Assembly (NCBI GenBank): GCA_963790045.1
Contig: CAWBMS010000011.1
Span: forward strand, 1-64,000
DNA length: 64,000 nucleotides
Source: DATKMP01 sp963790045
Lineage (GTDB): Bacteria > Bacteroidota > Ignavibacteria > UBA10030
Reading direction: 5' to 3'
A program made the translations under genes and the position numbers. Shown piece after piece: positions 18,452 through 28,616 of the stretch. A model generated the notes under the pieces. It was not told the origin of the DNA, ran no database searches, and saw nothing but the letters and a program-made list of their open reading frames with translations. Position 1 is the stretch's first letter; each line of letters begins with the position of its first letter.

Positions 18452-19148
18452 GTTAGACGACATTCGATTTTAAACAAAAAAGTAGAAGGAGCATGACATG
18501 AAGAATTCAAAGTTGAACAATTGCTATTTATATGTATTGAATACAATGGCTGATTGGGAGATAGCTCATATTACAGCTGAACTAAACAGCGGAAGATTCC
18601 TTAAAAACGGAAAAGTAACTATCCAGAAGGTATCTAAAAGCCTAAATCCTGTAACTTCAATGGGTGGAATGAGCATTAATGTTGATTTGAAACTATCTGA
18701 AGTTGAATTTTCTGAAGATGATTTGCTGATTCTTCCTGGTGCGGATACATGGATGGAGGAAGAGCATAATAGTGTAATTGAAATAGTTGAAAACTTGATT
18801 GACCGTGGTGTTATTGTGGCAGCAATATGCGGTGCAACAGTTGCATTAGCAAATGCGGGGATTTTAAATAGTCGAAAGCATACGAGTAATGGCAAAGGAT
18901 TCTTAGAAATGATATGTCCTGAATATAAAGGGAGCGATAATTATATCGACAGTCCGGCAGTGTGCGACAGCAATTTGATAACCGCTTCTGGGTTCGCACC
19001 ACTGGAGTTTACATATGAAATTATGAAGAGAGCCGAAGTAATGAAGGAAGAAACAGTCACTGCTTGGTACAAGTTGTATAGTACGAAAGAGTCAAGGTAC
19101 TTCTATGAACTGATGGAGTCCATGAAGTAAAATCGAACGCCGTCTAAC
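18452..19148. repeat. Inverted repeats (18452-18471 and 19129-19148) flanking the PfpI gene
   Basis: The left copy GTTAGACGACATTCGATTTT matches the reverse complement of the right copy at 18 of 20 bases. The right copy begins inside the stop codon region of the gene. The outer 7 bases are GTTAGAC and GTCTAAC, which fit the GTTRRRY/RYYYAAC cores of integron attC sites, but no full attC was found. The pair marks the gene as a possible cassette or small mobile unit. Confidence 0.6.
18498..19130 (+). CDS. DJ-1/PfpI-family (class I glutamine amidotransferase-like) protein
   Basis: 210 residues with the DJ-1/PfpI fold. The nucleophile elbow is VIVAAICGATVALANAGIL with Cys in A-I-C-G-A, and the earlier acid segment is DDLLILPGADTWM. 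The fold resembles YdeA-type proteases/deglycases and ThiJ-like proteins. Ribosome site AGAAGGAGC lies 6 bases upstream of the ATG. The gene stands alone, with near-perfect 20-bp inverted repeats just outside its ends, suggesting acquisition as a cassette. Biochemical function (glyoxalase, chaperone, amidase or regulator) cannot be read from the sequence. Confidence 0.85.
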   Translation: MKNSKLNNCYLYVLNTMADWEIAHITAELNSGRFLKNGKVTIQKVSKSLNPVTSMGGMSINVDLKLSEVEFSEDDLLILPGADTWMEEEHNSVIEIVENLIDRGVIVAAICGATVALANAGILNSRKHTSNGKGFLEMICPEYKGSDNYIDSPAVCDSNLITASGFAPLEFTYEIMKRAEVMKEETVTAWYKLYSTKESRYFYELMESMK

Positions 19149-19460
19149 ACAGCACTCCCAACAAAATGAATCGACAAAACGCCACCTAACCAGCAATTTC
19201 CCGAAGGGATCACTTCGTGACAAGCTGACAGCCGGAGGCCTATGACATTTTCGCGAAGCGAAAAACAAATTAATAGCGTTGGTGTAAAATCCGCGCGAAA
19301 AGGTTTATGAACATCATAAAAAATATTTTATTGCGCGCGACGGTTGTGGAAAAGGGAAGTTAGCGTTGGCAAAGCTTAGCGCGAATCCTTTGGGCATAAT
19401 TACGTTACAATTGGTGAGTATTGTAAATTACTATTTCGAATACGGTAAAGGTGAATTATC
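19131..19460. other. Intergenic region
   Basis: 330 bases without a supported gene. It holds several short palindromes (ATCACTTCGTGA, TTTTCGCGAAGCGAAAA, TTGCGCGCGA) and the words ACGCCACCTAACC and AGTTAGCGTTGGC, which recall cassette recombination sites but do not pair into a full site. Confidence 0.4.
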
Positions 19461-20083
19461 ATGGCATCTAATCTAACTGAAAGAAAAACCATCATTGATG
19501 ACTGGGAAAATGTGGAAATTCCTCTTGCGCCTAAGATAGAGTCCGTTATATTGGATCCCCAAAAAAGCGCTATCCTAATTTTGGATATCCAAAAGCAAAA
19601 TTGTACCTGTGAAAAACGCCCACGCTGTGCTGCCTCTGTTCCAAGGATAAAGAATCTATTGGATATAGGAAGAGAGAAATCCGTATTCATTGCTTATAGC
19701 ATTTTTCCACACGCAGTAATTTCCGACATTCTTTCTGATGTTGCACCGCAAAATAATGAAAAAATCTTCGAATCTGGTCCAGATAAATTTGTTGGAAATG
19801 ATCTAGAAAATATTCTTAAGGGAAAGGGTATTCAATCAGTTGTGGTTGTTGGCACTGCTGCTCACGGTGCAGTATTGCACACAGCGAGCGGTGCTGTTTT
19901 TAGAGGCTTTGAAGTGGTAGTACCTATAGATGGAATGTCATCCGATGTGTTATATGCCGAACATACACTGCATGGCATTTAGCCAACGCTCCGATTATTG
20001 GAAATCATGTTAAATTGACATTGTGCGATGAGATTAAATTTACCCGCGTTGTGAAGGAGCTCCGCCAAACAGATGGCGGGTAA
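19461..20083 (+). CDS. Isochorismatase-like cysteine-hydrolase fold protein, nucleophile replaced (one frameshift)
   Basis: About 207 residues of the isochorismatase/nicotinamidase fold. ILILDIQKQNC carries the catalytic Asp and GPDKFVGNDLENIL the Lys, but the position of the usual nucleophilic Cys (GxxTNVCV) reads GTAAHGAVLHTASGA, with Ala. The first frame stops at 19982, but the shifted frame continues the family sequence WHLANAPIIGNHVKLTLCDE to a TAA at 20081-20083, so one base is missing near 19965-19973. The ribosome site AAAGGTGAA precedes ATG 19461. The GTAAHGAV form may belong to a distinct non-cysteine subfamily. Activity is uncertain. Confidence 0.75.
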
Positions 20084-20164
20084 ATGTACTACTCTTTAAC
20101 AAAAGAGGTCGCGAGCCCTGCCAATCACGAGGTGATGCCGCCGTTCGTATCGTTGAATCACAAA

Positions 20165-20203
20165 ACAAAAACGCCCAACCGATTTGCTCGGCCGGGCGTT
20201 TGA
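20165..20203 (-). terminator. Rho-independent terminator of the pyrophosphatase gene
   Basis: AAACGCCC(GGCCGA)...(TCGGTT)GGGCGTTT stem read on the - strand, followed by TTTTTGTTTT. It lies about 25 bases after the hppA stop. Confidence 0.8.
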
Positions 20204-20225
20204 ATTTAAAACAGAACCGTTCTGT

Positions 20226-22803
20226 TTACTTTACAGGTTCGGTAATATCTTCTGATTCTTTTTTGCTTCGTACCACAGCCCATCCAATAACGGATGCCAT
20301 AAGCACAATAACAATAATACCGATGATGCGTGCGGTTGTGGCAGATTCGCCACTGACGATGCGCGGATCAACGATGTTATACTTCAGCACAAGTCCAAGC
20401 ACCAATAAGCTGACCATATTGATAACTTTGATCAAAGGGTTGATTGCCGGGCCAGCTGTATCTTTTAAGCGGATCACCGACGGTATCACCGGTAACTGCT
20501 GCCTTATGAGCTTCAGAACCTTTTCCGCCATAATGCGCCATCTTCGATCATCTTTTTAGCATTATCCCATGCGCCGCCGGCGTTGGACATAAACACTGCA
20601 AGCAACTGTCCGACAATAATGCTGCCGGCTAAGGAATCCGCCAAGAGCGTACGGTCCAAGAAGAAAACCAACAAGGATCGGTGTAACGATTGCAAGCGAG
20701 CCCGGGCCGATTAAGTTCTTTCTGCGCAGTTTCTGTGCAGATGATCACGACACGTCCGTAATCCGGTTTTTTAGTTCCGTTCCAGATTTCATTGATCTCT
20801 GAATTGTACGCGGCATTCTCTAACAATATAATAAGCTGCAGCGCGGCCCACAGCGCGGATCAACATGCTGCTGAAGAGGAAGGGCACTGCGCCGCCGAGC
20901 AACATACCGAGGAACACAATCGGATTTGCTGCGGTAATTTTTCCGGCTTCCTGTAAATATTGACCGACTGTCAACAAACGGATTTTGTCTTCGCCACCGA
21001 CAGTGATGACGGCGATGAAGCTTGAGAATAAGGAGACAGCTGCAAGAACCGCAGAACCAATGGCGATACCTTTTGTTTCTGCTTTCGTCGTGTTACCGAC
21101 GGCATCAAGATCGGCAAGAATTTGACGGGCGCGTTTGTAGCTTCCCGGTTTTTCTTTTTCCATCTCATCCTTATCATATCCCATTTCACCGATACCATTC
21201 GCATTGTCTGCTACTGGTCCGAACACGTCCATCGAGATCGTGTTGCCGGTTAAGGTCAACATACCGATACCGGTCATTGCGACGCCATACGCTACAAAGA
21301 GCGGAGGAGTGCCGACATACGTCAGATACGGAAAGAAGAATTGCAACCGCAATCACCAGCAGCGCTGCGACAGTGCTTTCATACCCAACCGCAAAACCCT
21401 GGATGATGTTTGTTGCATGACCCGTGGTGCAAGCTTTGACAAGACTTCTGACAGGTGCATGGCCTGTATGTGTGTAATAGCTTGTCACTTTATTTAAAGC
21501 GATTGCAAGAAATACACCGATTAAGCATGTGATTGCGGGACGTAAATCAAGACCGACAATGCCGAAGTTTGCAAACCACGGTAAGTTGTAAGGATTGACT
21601 GCCCAGTAACCGGCTTGTTCAAATGCAGCAATTTTTTCTGCGCCGAAGGTTTCCATTGTGAAGTGTAAATAACCAATACCAAGAGCAAAGAAACCGATGA
21701 CGCTGATAGCGGAACCGATCCAGAAGCCGCGATGAACACTCTTCAATGCTTTATCTGAGTGTATCATCAGCGCCGGCTTTCACCGTGTAGGTGCTGATGA
21801 TGGAACCAAGAACGCCGATACCGCGAACGAGTAAGGGAAAGATAACGCCCTTATGTCCGAATGTTGCAAGGCCAAGAATCATAGCTGCAACGATCGTGAC
21901 TTCGTAGCTTTCAAAAATATCGGCGGCCATACCGGCGCAATCGCCGACATTATCACCGACGTTATCGGCAATCGTGGCTGCATTACGCGGATCGTCTTCG
22001 GGAATATCTTTTTCAATTTTACCGACGAGGTCTGCGCCGACATCTGCGGCTTTGGTATAGATACCGCCGCCAACGCGCATAAACAATGCGAGCAACGTTC
22101 CACCGAATCCGAATCCAAGCAGAGCTTCATACGCTTGTTCACCGAAGACCATAAAAATCAATGTTCCGCCTATAAGTCCAAGGCCATCGGTCAACATACC
22201 GGTGACGGTTCCTGTGCGGTAACCAAGCTGAATTGCTTCGCCATAACTTCGTTTTGCAGCGGCAGCAACGCGAAGGTTGCCTTCGGTCGCAAGGCGCATG
22301 CCAACGAAACCAACGCAAGCGCTGAACAGTGCACCGAATAAAAAAGCACCTGCACGTCCCCAGCGGAATGCATCAACATTGCCGGTGTAGGCAAAGAATA
22401 AAAGGATCGTGATGATAATAATCAGAGGTCCAATTTTTTTGAATTGTGCGGAAAGATATGCATTTGCGCCTTCGCGAACGGCGGCTGCAATTTCTTGCAT
22501 TTTCTTCGTGCCCTGATCTGCGTGCCGCACTTGTTTGACCAGCATTAACGCATAGATCAAACCGGCAATAGCAACAAGAAGGACAGAAAGCAACGCGAAA
22601 ACTTCAACAGAAGTATATTTAGCATCTGAGAATAATGCAAAGGCCTTGAACCCTTGCGACTCAGTTGCAACGGTCGTAGATTGTGTGTGAACTGCTGCGG
22701 GCAGAAACACATACGCCGCGGCAAAAAATATCAGCATCGCGATGAGATAATTTCGCCGGGTACGACTTGAACTTGAAGCAAAAAGATTTCTTAATGTGTT
22801 CAT
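20226..22803 (-). CDS. hppA: Membrane-bound proton-translocating pyrophosphatase (seven frameshifts)
   Basis: Ion pump driven by PPi hydrolysis, with about 16 hydrophobic segments. Diagnostic motifs: GGGIYTKAADVGADLVGK, EDDPRNAATIADNVGDNVGD (Mg-PPi site), SIDMDVFGPVADNANGI-type (here TISMDVFGPVADNANGI) and SNAGGAWDNAKKMIEDG. The segment VGNTTKAETKG has Lys where K+-dependent enzymes have Ala, so a K+-independent pump is predicted. The frame breaks near 21762, 21333, 20820, 20712, 20630, 20535 and 20465; removing one base at each restores the conserved protein. The 5' half (21751-22803) is clean. Seven breaks would mean a pseudogene if real, but they match the insertion bias elsewhere in the window. 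Confidence 0.9.
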
Positions 22804-22995
22804 CGTATTTCCTGAATTAATGAGTAATGTATGAGGTGATAGTAACTAATTGAGCAGATGGAAATTTTATCCAACAGAGATTAGAGAGAAAAGACTCAAA
22901 CCCCGCCGTGTTTTTTAATCGAAAAAAAGATGACAAAATTTCCTTCATACATATAAAATCCTGCCAACTTGCTTAAAAATCAAGAGATATTTTTG

Positions 22996-24151
22996 TTAAG
23001 AATAGAATTTAATCTCCACCATGCAAGCGCAACGGAAAGCGCTACTGAGAATTGCAAGATGCGAAAATTCCGGCAGAACATCGCCCCAGCTTGCACCCAT
23101 TGCCGTGATGCGCGTATATGCTGCAAGATACGGTGTGATCGGATATGTCTGAGCCAGTACTTTTAAGGGGAACGGCAATGCCGCCATTGGCCAACTGTAC
23201 CCTGTAGTAAGAAAAATAGGATACGAAGTGAAGGCAAGAACCTGTAACGCAATAATTTTTCGGCGGAAAAATGTTCCGATGAAGACAGCAAAATAAATGA
23301 CGGCAGTGAGAAAGAGAATCGTTAATGCCGCGAGTGCAAAGGGGTTGCCGCGAAACGGGATTTTGAAAATAGAAAAATGAAACGTGTAAAACATGAACGA
23401 ATATGCGGAGAACAAAATAAAATAAAATCCACCCTTGCCAGCAATAGTGCCAAGTGTGCTGTGATTCGAAAGAGCGTACGCTTCTCGTAAGGTATTGTCT
23501 TCTTCTTCTTTGGCAAATGTTTGCGCCACACCCATCAACAGCGTTTGTTGTATGATAAGCGCAAGGATAGCGGGAATAAGAAAGTCACCGTACAGTCTCG
23601 GTGGTATTGAACATCGGTTTGATTTCGGCGCGCAACGGTTCGAACAATTCTTTTGCCTGTTCAAAACTGTACCCTTGAGTCTGAAAATAATGCAGCCGAA
23701 CACCTGCCGCTGTTGTGAGTGCAACTTCCGTAACCGCTTTATTGATGTCGTTCGAAACAAGAAAGCGTGTGGTGTTGAGATACACTTTAATGTCTGTGGG
23801 TTGCCCCTTTTTCAGCATCGCTTCAAATTTTGGCGGAAGAAAAATAGCGCCTTGTGCATCGAATTGTTCAATGCGAGTTTGTGCCGTGGCGAGATCGGGC
23901 ACTTCTTCCGTGATGTGAATATTTTGGTCTGCATCCAAATTTCGAATCAATGTCTGAGAAAGTTTAGAATGATCCATATCGACAACAACAATAGGAACTT
24001 GATGCTCGGTTTTATTCCAGTCCAGTGATCCATAAAAGAGAGAATAGAAAAGCGGAGCAACGAGAACGATGATGGCAATATCCACATCGTGCATCACCTC
24101 ATTGATTTCGCGCTTCATAACTTTCCACAGACCATGAATATTTGTTTTCAT
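22996..24151 (-). CDS. ABC-2 type exporter permease, YbhR/YhhJ-like (one frameshift)
   Basis: Inner-membrane permease of the drug/polymer ABC-2 class. The N-terminal part has one membrane anchor (IAIIVLVAPLFYSLFYG), a large periplasmic domain (VVDMDHSKLSQTLIRNLDAD, YLNTTRFLVSNDINKAV), then MFNTT-RLYGDFLIPAILALIIQQT and five or so membrane helices with SNHSTLGTIAGKGGFYF. The frame breaks at about 23600, where one inserted base separates the two halves. Its ATG overlaps the stop of the upstream permease (ATGA). The two permeases are diverged copies and probably form a heterodimer. No ATPase gene is present in this operon. Confidence 0.85.
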
Positions 24152-25365
24152 GATAAATGATTTCCTTCCTGCATTTCCATGTTTTCGGAAGAGGATGCCG
24201 GTAATGAACGGAATCGGTCCCATAATGCAAGCATTGTGATGCTCACCGAAACGACAATCATCACGGTCAGACGAAGAAATTCCGGCATCACATCTTTGAT
24301 CGGTGCGCCCATTTGGTACAATTTCAAAAATCCGAGTAAAAAATGCGTGAATGGTAAAAGTTGTGCAAACACGTTATGCAGCCACGGCATTGCCCAGAGC
24401 GGATATACAAAACCGCTAAAGAGGAACGCCGGAATGTTGAGAATGAACGATATTTCCGTTGCAATTTGCTGGCTGGGTGAAAGAACAGAGATCATAAATC
24501 CCATCACAAAACATGCGATGACAAAATAAAAAAAGAGTCCGATGGTTGCTAATGTCGATCCGATGATATAAACATGGAAAATAGGAAAGATGATTCCAAA
24601 AATTCCAAGCGTTGTTGCTGCGTGAACAGCAAGATGGGGAATAGATTTTCCGGTAAAAATTGCCCAGAGATTTCCATGTGCAGCAGTCATGAGTTCTTTC
24701 ATGGTGTTGTGCGCAACCTCGGAGGTAATCAACAACACAGCTGTTACCATAATCAGCATTTGCAAAACTGCGGGAATTAATCCGATGCCGATATAGTGAA
24801 GATAATTATAGTTCGGGTTATACAGCATTTGCGTTGAAACATTGAATAGGATTGATGATGGCCATCGCTTGTTCTGTGGACATTCCTTTCGAGCGCAACT
24901 TCTTTAATAACACTCCGCCGGAAATTGTTTTGATCAGCGTTGTTGCATCTTTCAACGTCGTGTTGCCGATCACAAGATTCGTTTGGTTGTTAAAAACGAC
25001 GACGCTTGCCGGTTTCCCGCGCTTCAAATCGTGTTCAAGATTGTTCGGAATGTAAAATGCACCTTGAATCCGCCCTTTGCGGTACGCGTCTTGAATTTCA
25101 TCGATGGAATGTTCGTATTCAACAATCCGGAACGAACTTGCACCTTCGATAGATTCCGTGATCAATTGCGAAAGCTGACTGTGGTCGGCATCGTACAGCG
25201 CAAACGGGGGATATCGCGCATCAACCCGTCGGTATAAATAGAGAGCAGAAAAAAGAACAATAGTAACGGCACGATAATGGCGAACATGTAAAGCGTTTTA
25301 CGCTCTGCTATGCGATGCCATTCCCGCTGCATTACTTGCCGTGTGGCTTCAATAAATACTTGCAT
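24148..25365 (-). CDS. ABC-2 type exporter permease, YbhS-like (two frameshifts)
   Basis: First of two permeases. Starts MQVFIEATRQVMQREWHRIA with membrane segment LYMFAIIVPLLLFFFLLSIY, then the periplasmic domain (ALYDADHSQLSQLITES, VVVFNNQTNLVIGNTTLKDA) and LYNPNYNYLHYIGIGLIPAVLQ leading into the C-terminal membrane part with FLFSGFVYPLWAMPWLHN. Frame breaks at about 25206 (a C run, CCCC for CCC) and about 24848; dropping one base at each gives a continuous protein of about 405 residues. It lies downstream of the HlyD-type adaptor and is coupled to the second permease by an ATGA overlap. Confidence 0.85.
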
Positions 25366-25422
25366 GGGGTACTGATTCTTTCAATCATGATTCCAGTTGA
25401 TGGGTCTGGTACCACGTTCATA

Positions 25423-26402
25423 TTAAAATTCGATGTTGACGGTCATACCGGCACGTAAATTTGCAATCGGCACAGCGCTGCGCAGATGCACTTCGAATGT
25501 CTTTACATCGAAGTCGCCTTTTTGATTGGTCGGTTTCCACGTCGCAAAATCTGCCATCGGTGCAATGTAATTGACTTCGAACTCTTGTTCTTCTGCGGCA
25601 AGTGCGCGAACATGTCCTTTAAATTTTGCGCCCATTGTAATATTTTTCATCTGGTCTTCTTTAATTTGCAGCACCACCCAAATGTCGTTGAGATTGGTTA
25701 CTGTAAAAACGGGATACCCGCTGGCAATAACTTCGCCTTCATCGACAATTTTTTTACTGATTTCGCCGTCAATCGGACTGACGAGCCGCAACTCGCTTTG
25801 GTAGGCCATTGCTTCGTTGTATGCATTTTGCGCTTGATGAAACAATGCTTTTGCACCTTCAATTTCTTCGGAGCGTGCACCTTGCATGACCATATCGGTA
25901 CTTAGCGCGCGCGGCATCCATTTGTTCTTTTGCTGCGCTATGCTGGAATTCTATTTGATCGCGTTCTTGTGTGGAAATCAAACTGTCTTTGTAAACACGT
26001 TGAATACGATTCCATGTTTTTTTCTGCAAGTTCATACTGGGATTTTGCCTGCAAGTACAAATTTTCAATTGCTTCTTTTTCTTCCGGTCGCGCACCGCGA
26101 ATTGCCATTTCCATGCGTTGCCGTGCTGCTTCCATCGCACCGCGTGCTTGCTCAACTTTTGCATCCATTTCTCTGCTTCCTAACACTGCGAGCACCTGTC
26201 CTTTTTTGACGTGGTCTCCTTCGTGAACGAAGATGCTGTCCACACGGCCGGGAATTTTTGATGCGACATCAATTTCGGTCGCTTCCACGATGCCCGTCAC
26301 GACGGGACGATCCGGGAATATCCACTTTGCCAGCAGCACTACTATAGCGATAAGAGCAATGACAACAGGAATAGCAAGAATAAGTTTTGTTTTCGAGTTC
26401 AT
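25423..26402 (-). CDS. HlyD/EmrA-type membrane fusion protein (two frameshifts)
   Basis: Periplasmic adaptor linking the inner-membrane exporter to TolC. An N-terminal anchor (LILAIPVVIALIAIVVLLAK) is followed by the first biotinyl-lipoyl half TGIVEATEIDVASKIPGRVD, a coiled-coil hairpin (VEQARGAMEAARQRMEMA...), the second lipoyl half LRLVSPIDGEISKKIVDEGE, and a beta-barrel domain ending LRAGMTVNIEF. Frame breaks at about 26015 (A7 run) and about 25905 (tac-c-gat); one extra base at each. It starts one base after the TolC-family stop and has the same orientation as its partners. Confidence 0.88.
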
Positions 26403-26403
26403 G

Positions 26404-27843
26404 TTATTTCTCCTTTGATTTCCAAATTTCTATTACTTTTTCAGGACAGCCGGTAGAGGTGTACAATTCCGTCATCGAACGATAATAATCGAAGAGAGAG
26501 TTTTTGCTTTCCACTTCGTCTTTTTCCAAGATTAATTGCGCATCGACAACATCTAATGATGTTCCGAGTCCGGTCTGAAAGCGCTTATCCATCAATCGAA
26601 AATTTTCAGCGGCAAGCGAGCGATTGGTTTGCAGTTTGAAGTAACGATTGCGCGAGTTGGTCATGTCTGCATAATTTTTATTCACCAACAAATCGATTTT
26701 CTGTTGAGCATCCGCTTCAATAAATTCTACTTCGCGTTCTAAATGCGATGCGCTTTCTAATCGGGAATATTTTTTGAACCCATTAAACAGATTAATGCTG
26801 ACTTGAACGCCGACAACCCAATGTGGTTCAAGCCCGACCATCAAATCTTGCGGGAATATTTCATATTTTCCGAATGCAGCAACTTGAGGTAAAAATTCTG
26901 CACGTTCAGCATTGAATTTTTGTGCGGCAGCATCTTTTTTCTGTGTGATGATCTGAAGAATGGGATTGCTTTGTTTTGCTTGTAATAGAAAAACATTTAA
27001 TGAATCCGGAATGTTGACGAAGGTGAGAGAATCTGTTACTTCGACCGGTTCAAGCTCCGGCAACCCAAGAGTGTTTTTTAGCGCGATGAGGGCGAGTGTG
27101 TGTTTGTTGTGATCGTCAAATAAATTGCGCTCAGCTTCTGCCACGGCAACTTCTGCACGCAATTCTTGATGGGTGGCAATCAATCCGGCGTCTAGCAAAC
27201 GCTTTGCATCCGCTTGATGCTTTTGCATTCCTGCTAAAACATTTTCGCGAGTTTTCACAACATCATTTAACAGGACGACGGCGAGATACTCGGTGATGGT
27301 TTCCTGTGTTACCTCATCTTTCGTTTTCTTCAATTCAATTTCCGCGGATTGAAGTTCGGACGAAGCATAACTTTTTGCAGCGAGAAGTTTTCCACCAAGA
27401 AAAATCGGTTGCACGCCAAGAAAATATCCGTCCTTAAAATCCTGTTTTTTTAGTTGAACAATAAATTCATCCGCCGGTAAACTTTTTTGAAATGCCGAAT
27501 TTGCATACGCCAATTGTACTGCCGTGGCACCCATAATTTGCATGCCGCCTAACGTTGTTCCGATAAGCGCTTCTCGCACCGGAGTCAAGTCCATTTGTAA
27601 CGGCGCATCCATGTGATTGTAGCTGCCGTTAAAGGAAATAGAAGGGAGGAAGTTTCCCCACGCTTCGTTATTGTCATATTTTTTTTGTTTGAGCCGTTCT
27701 TCGTATTGATGAATGCGTTCGTTGTTTTTCAATGCAATGTCAACTGCTTCAGGGAGCGTGAGTCGCTGAGCGTTCGCTGGCGTGACTGTGACATAAAAAA
27801 GTGCCATCGCCAATGTCCCATAGAAGAATGAAGTTATTCGCAT
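26404..27843 (-). CDS. TolC-family outer-membrane efflux protein
   Basis: 480 residues starting at the ATG at 27843 (an upstream in-frame codon at 27873 would add ten residues before the signal peptide). Signal peptide MRITSFFYGTLAMALFYVTVTPANAQ, then two repeats of the TolC type: RLTLPEAVDIALKNNERI and the later VSINLFNGFKKYSRLESA and LDVVDAQLILEKDEVESKNSLFDYY. Forms the outer-membrane tunnel for the exporter encoded downstream. Its frame is intact, unlike the three genes that follow. Co-transcription with tetR upstream (31-base gap) is likely. Confidence 0.9.
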   Translation of the reverse strand: MRITSFFYGTLAMALFYVTVTPANAQRLTLPEAVDIALKNNERIHQYEERLKQKKYDNNEAWGNFLPSISFNGSYNHMDAPLQMDLTPVREALIGTTLGGMQIMGATAVQLAYANSAFQKSLPADEFIVQLKKQDFKDGYFLGVQPIFLGGKLLAAKSYASSELQSAEIELKKTKDEVTQETITEYLAVVLLNDVVKTRENVLAGMQKHQADAKRLLDAGLIATHQELRAEVAVAEAERNLFDDHNKHTLALIALKNTLGLPELEPVEVTDSLTFVNIPDSLNVFLLQAKQSNPILQIITQKKDAAAQKFNAERAEFLPQVAAFGKYEIFPQDLMVGLEPHWVVGVQVSINLFNGFKKYSRLESASHLEREVEFIEADAQQKIDLLVNKNYADMTNSRNRYFKLQTNRSLAAENFRLMDKRFQTGLGTSLDVVDAQLILEKDEVESKNSLFDYYRSMTELYTSTGCPEKVIEIWKSKEK

Positions 27844-27874
27844 ATTGATTCCTTGTCTAGTATAATGCCGCAAA

Positions 27875-28465
27875 TCATTTGAGCAACAAACCGTTCTTGC
27901 TAAAATATTTTACGTTCGAGCAAATACGATTGAGCGAAAGCACTTGGGGTTGTTGTGCCCATTGCCGCAGCACGTTCCGAATTCCTCCGGTGATGAAATG
28001 TCGAAAAAGTTTTATTTCAATATCGGGATTGAATTGGCCTTTCCGAACTCCTTCCCGGATAATTTCTTCGGCGATGTCGAGAAAATTATCGTAGTGCTTT
28101 GCGACATTGCCGCGTTTATCTTTAATAAGATGGTTTTGTTCGTTCACAAACACTGCGGCGAGCGCAGGATTGGCAATAAACACCTTGAACAATTCATCGA
28201 TCACCAAATCTAATTTTTTTGTCGGATCGATGTCCACCCGTTTGACAATGATTTGCAATTCATTGGTGAGCGCAGTCCAGAGATTATCAAAGATGGTGAG
28301 CAGAATATCTTCCTTGTCCCGATAATAAAGATAGATACTGCCGGTGGCGACTTTGGCATGTTCTGCGATGGAAGAAATTTTTGCACGGTGATATCCGTGC
28401 TGCGCAAATACTTTAACGGCCGCATCGAGGATGGCTTGTTCTTTATTCCCTTCGCGTTTTCTCAT
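27875..28465 (-). CDS. TetR-family transcriptional regulator
   Basis: 196 residues from the ATG at 28465. The N-terminal helix-turn-helix reads AILDAAVKVFAQHGYHRAKISSIAEHAKVATGSIYLYYRDK, the standard TetR DNA-binding domain. The C-terminal half (AKHYDNFLDIAEEIIREG) resembles FadR/YsiA-type acyl-responsive regulators. It is the first gene of the export operon and sits 15 bases from a 19-bp palindrome at 28481-28499, so autoregulation and control of the efflux genes is likely. The ligand is unknown. Confidence 0.9.
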   Translation of the reverse strand: MRKREGNKEQAILDAAVKVFAQHGYHRAKISSIAEHAKVATGSIYLYYRDKEDILLTIFDNLWTALTNELQIIVKRVDIDPTKKLDLVIDELFKVFIANPALAAVFVNEQNHLIKDKRGNVAKHYDNFLDIAEEIIREGVRKGQFNPDIEIKLFRHFITGGIRNVLRQWAQQPQVLSLNRICSNVKYFSKNGLLLK

Positions 28466-28480
28466 ATAGTGTTCCTTTAT

Positions 28481-28499
28481 GAATAATGAATCATTATTC
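28481..28499. promoter_or_regulatory. Candidate TetR operator
   Basis: The perfect palindrome GAATAATGAATCATTATTC lies 15 bases upstream of the tetR start codon, where a repressor would block its promoter. Size and position fit TetR-family operators; binding is inferred. Confidence 0.6.
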
Positions 28500-28616
28500 A
28501 ATTATAATGATTAAATGGTCGGATGTCAAGCTCATATCCAAGAAAATATTCTCATTGATGCTGCATCATTCTGCTCATGACAATACATGTTATCGATAGG
28601 CGAAAGAAAAAAGTTC

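Noticed and set aside
19131..19460. Complete integron attC site
   Set aside because: GTCTAAC is present, but no GTTRRRY partner in the right place and no folded stem could be found.
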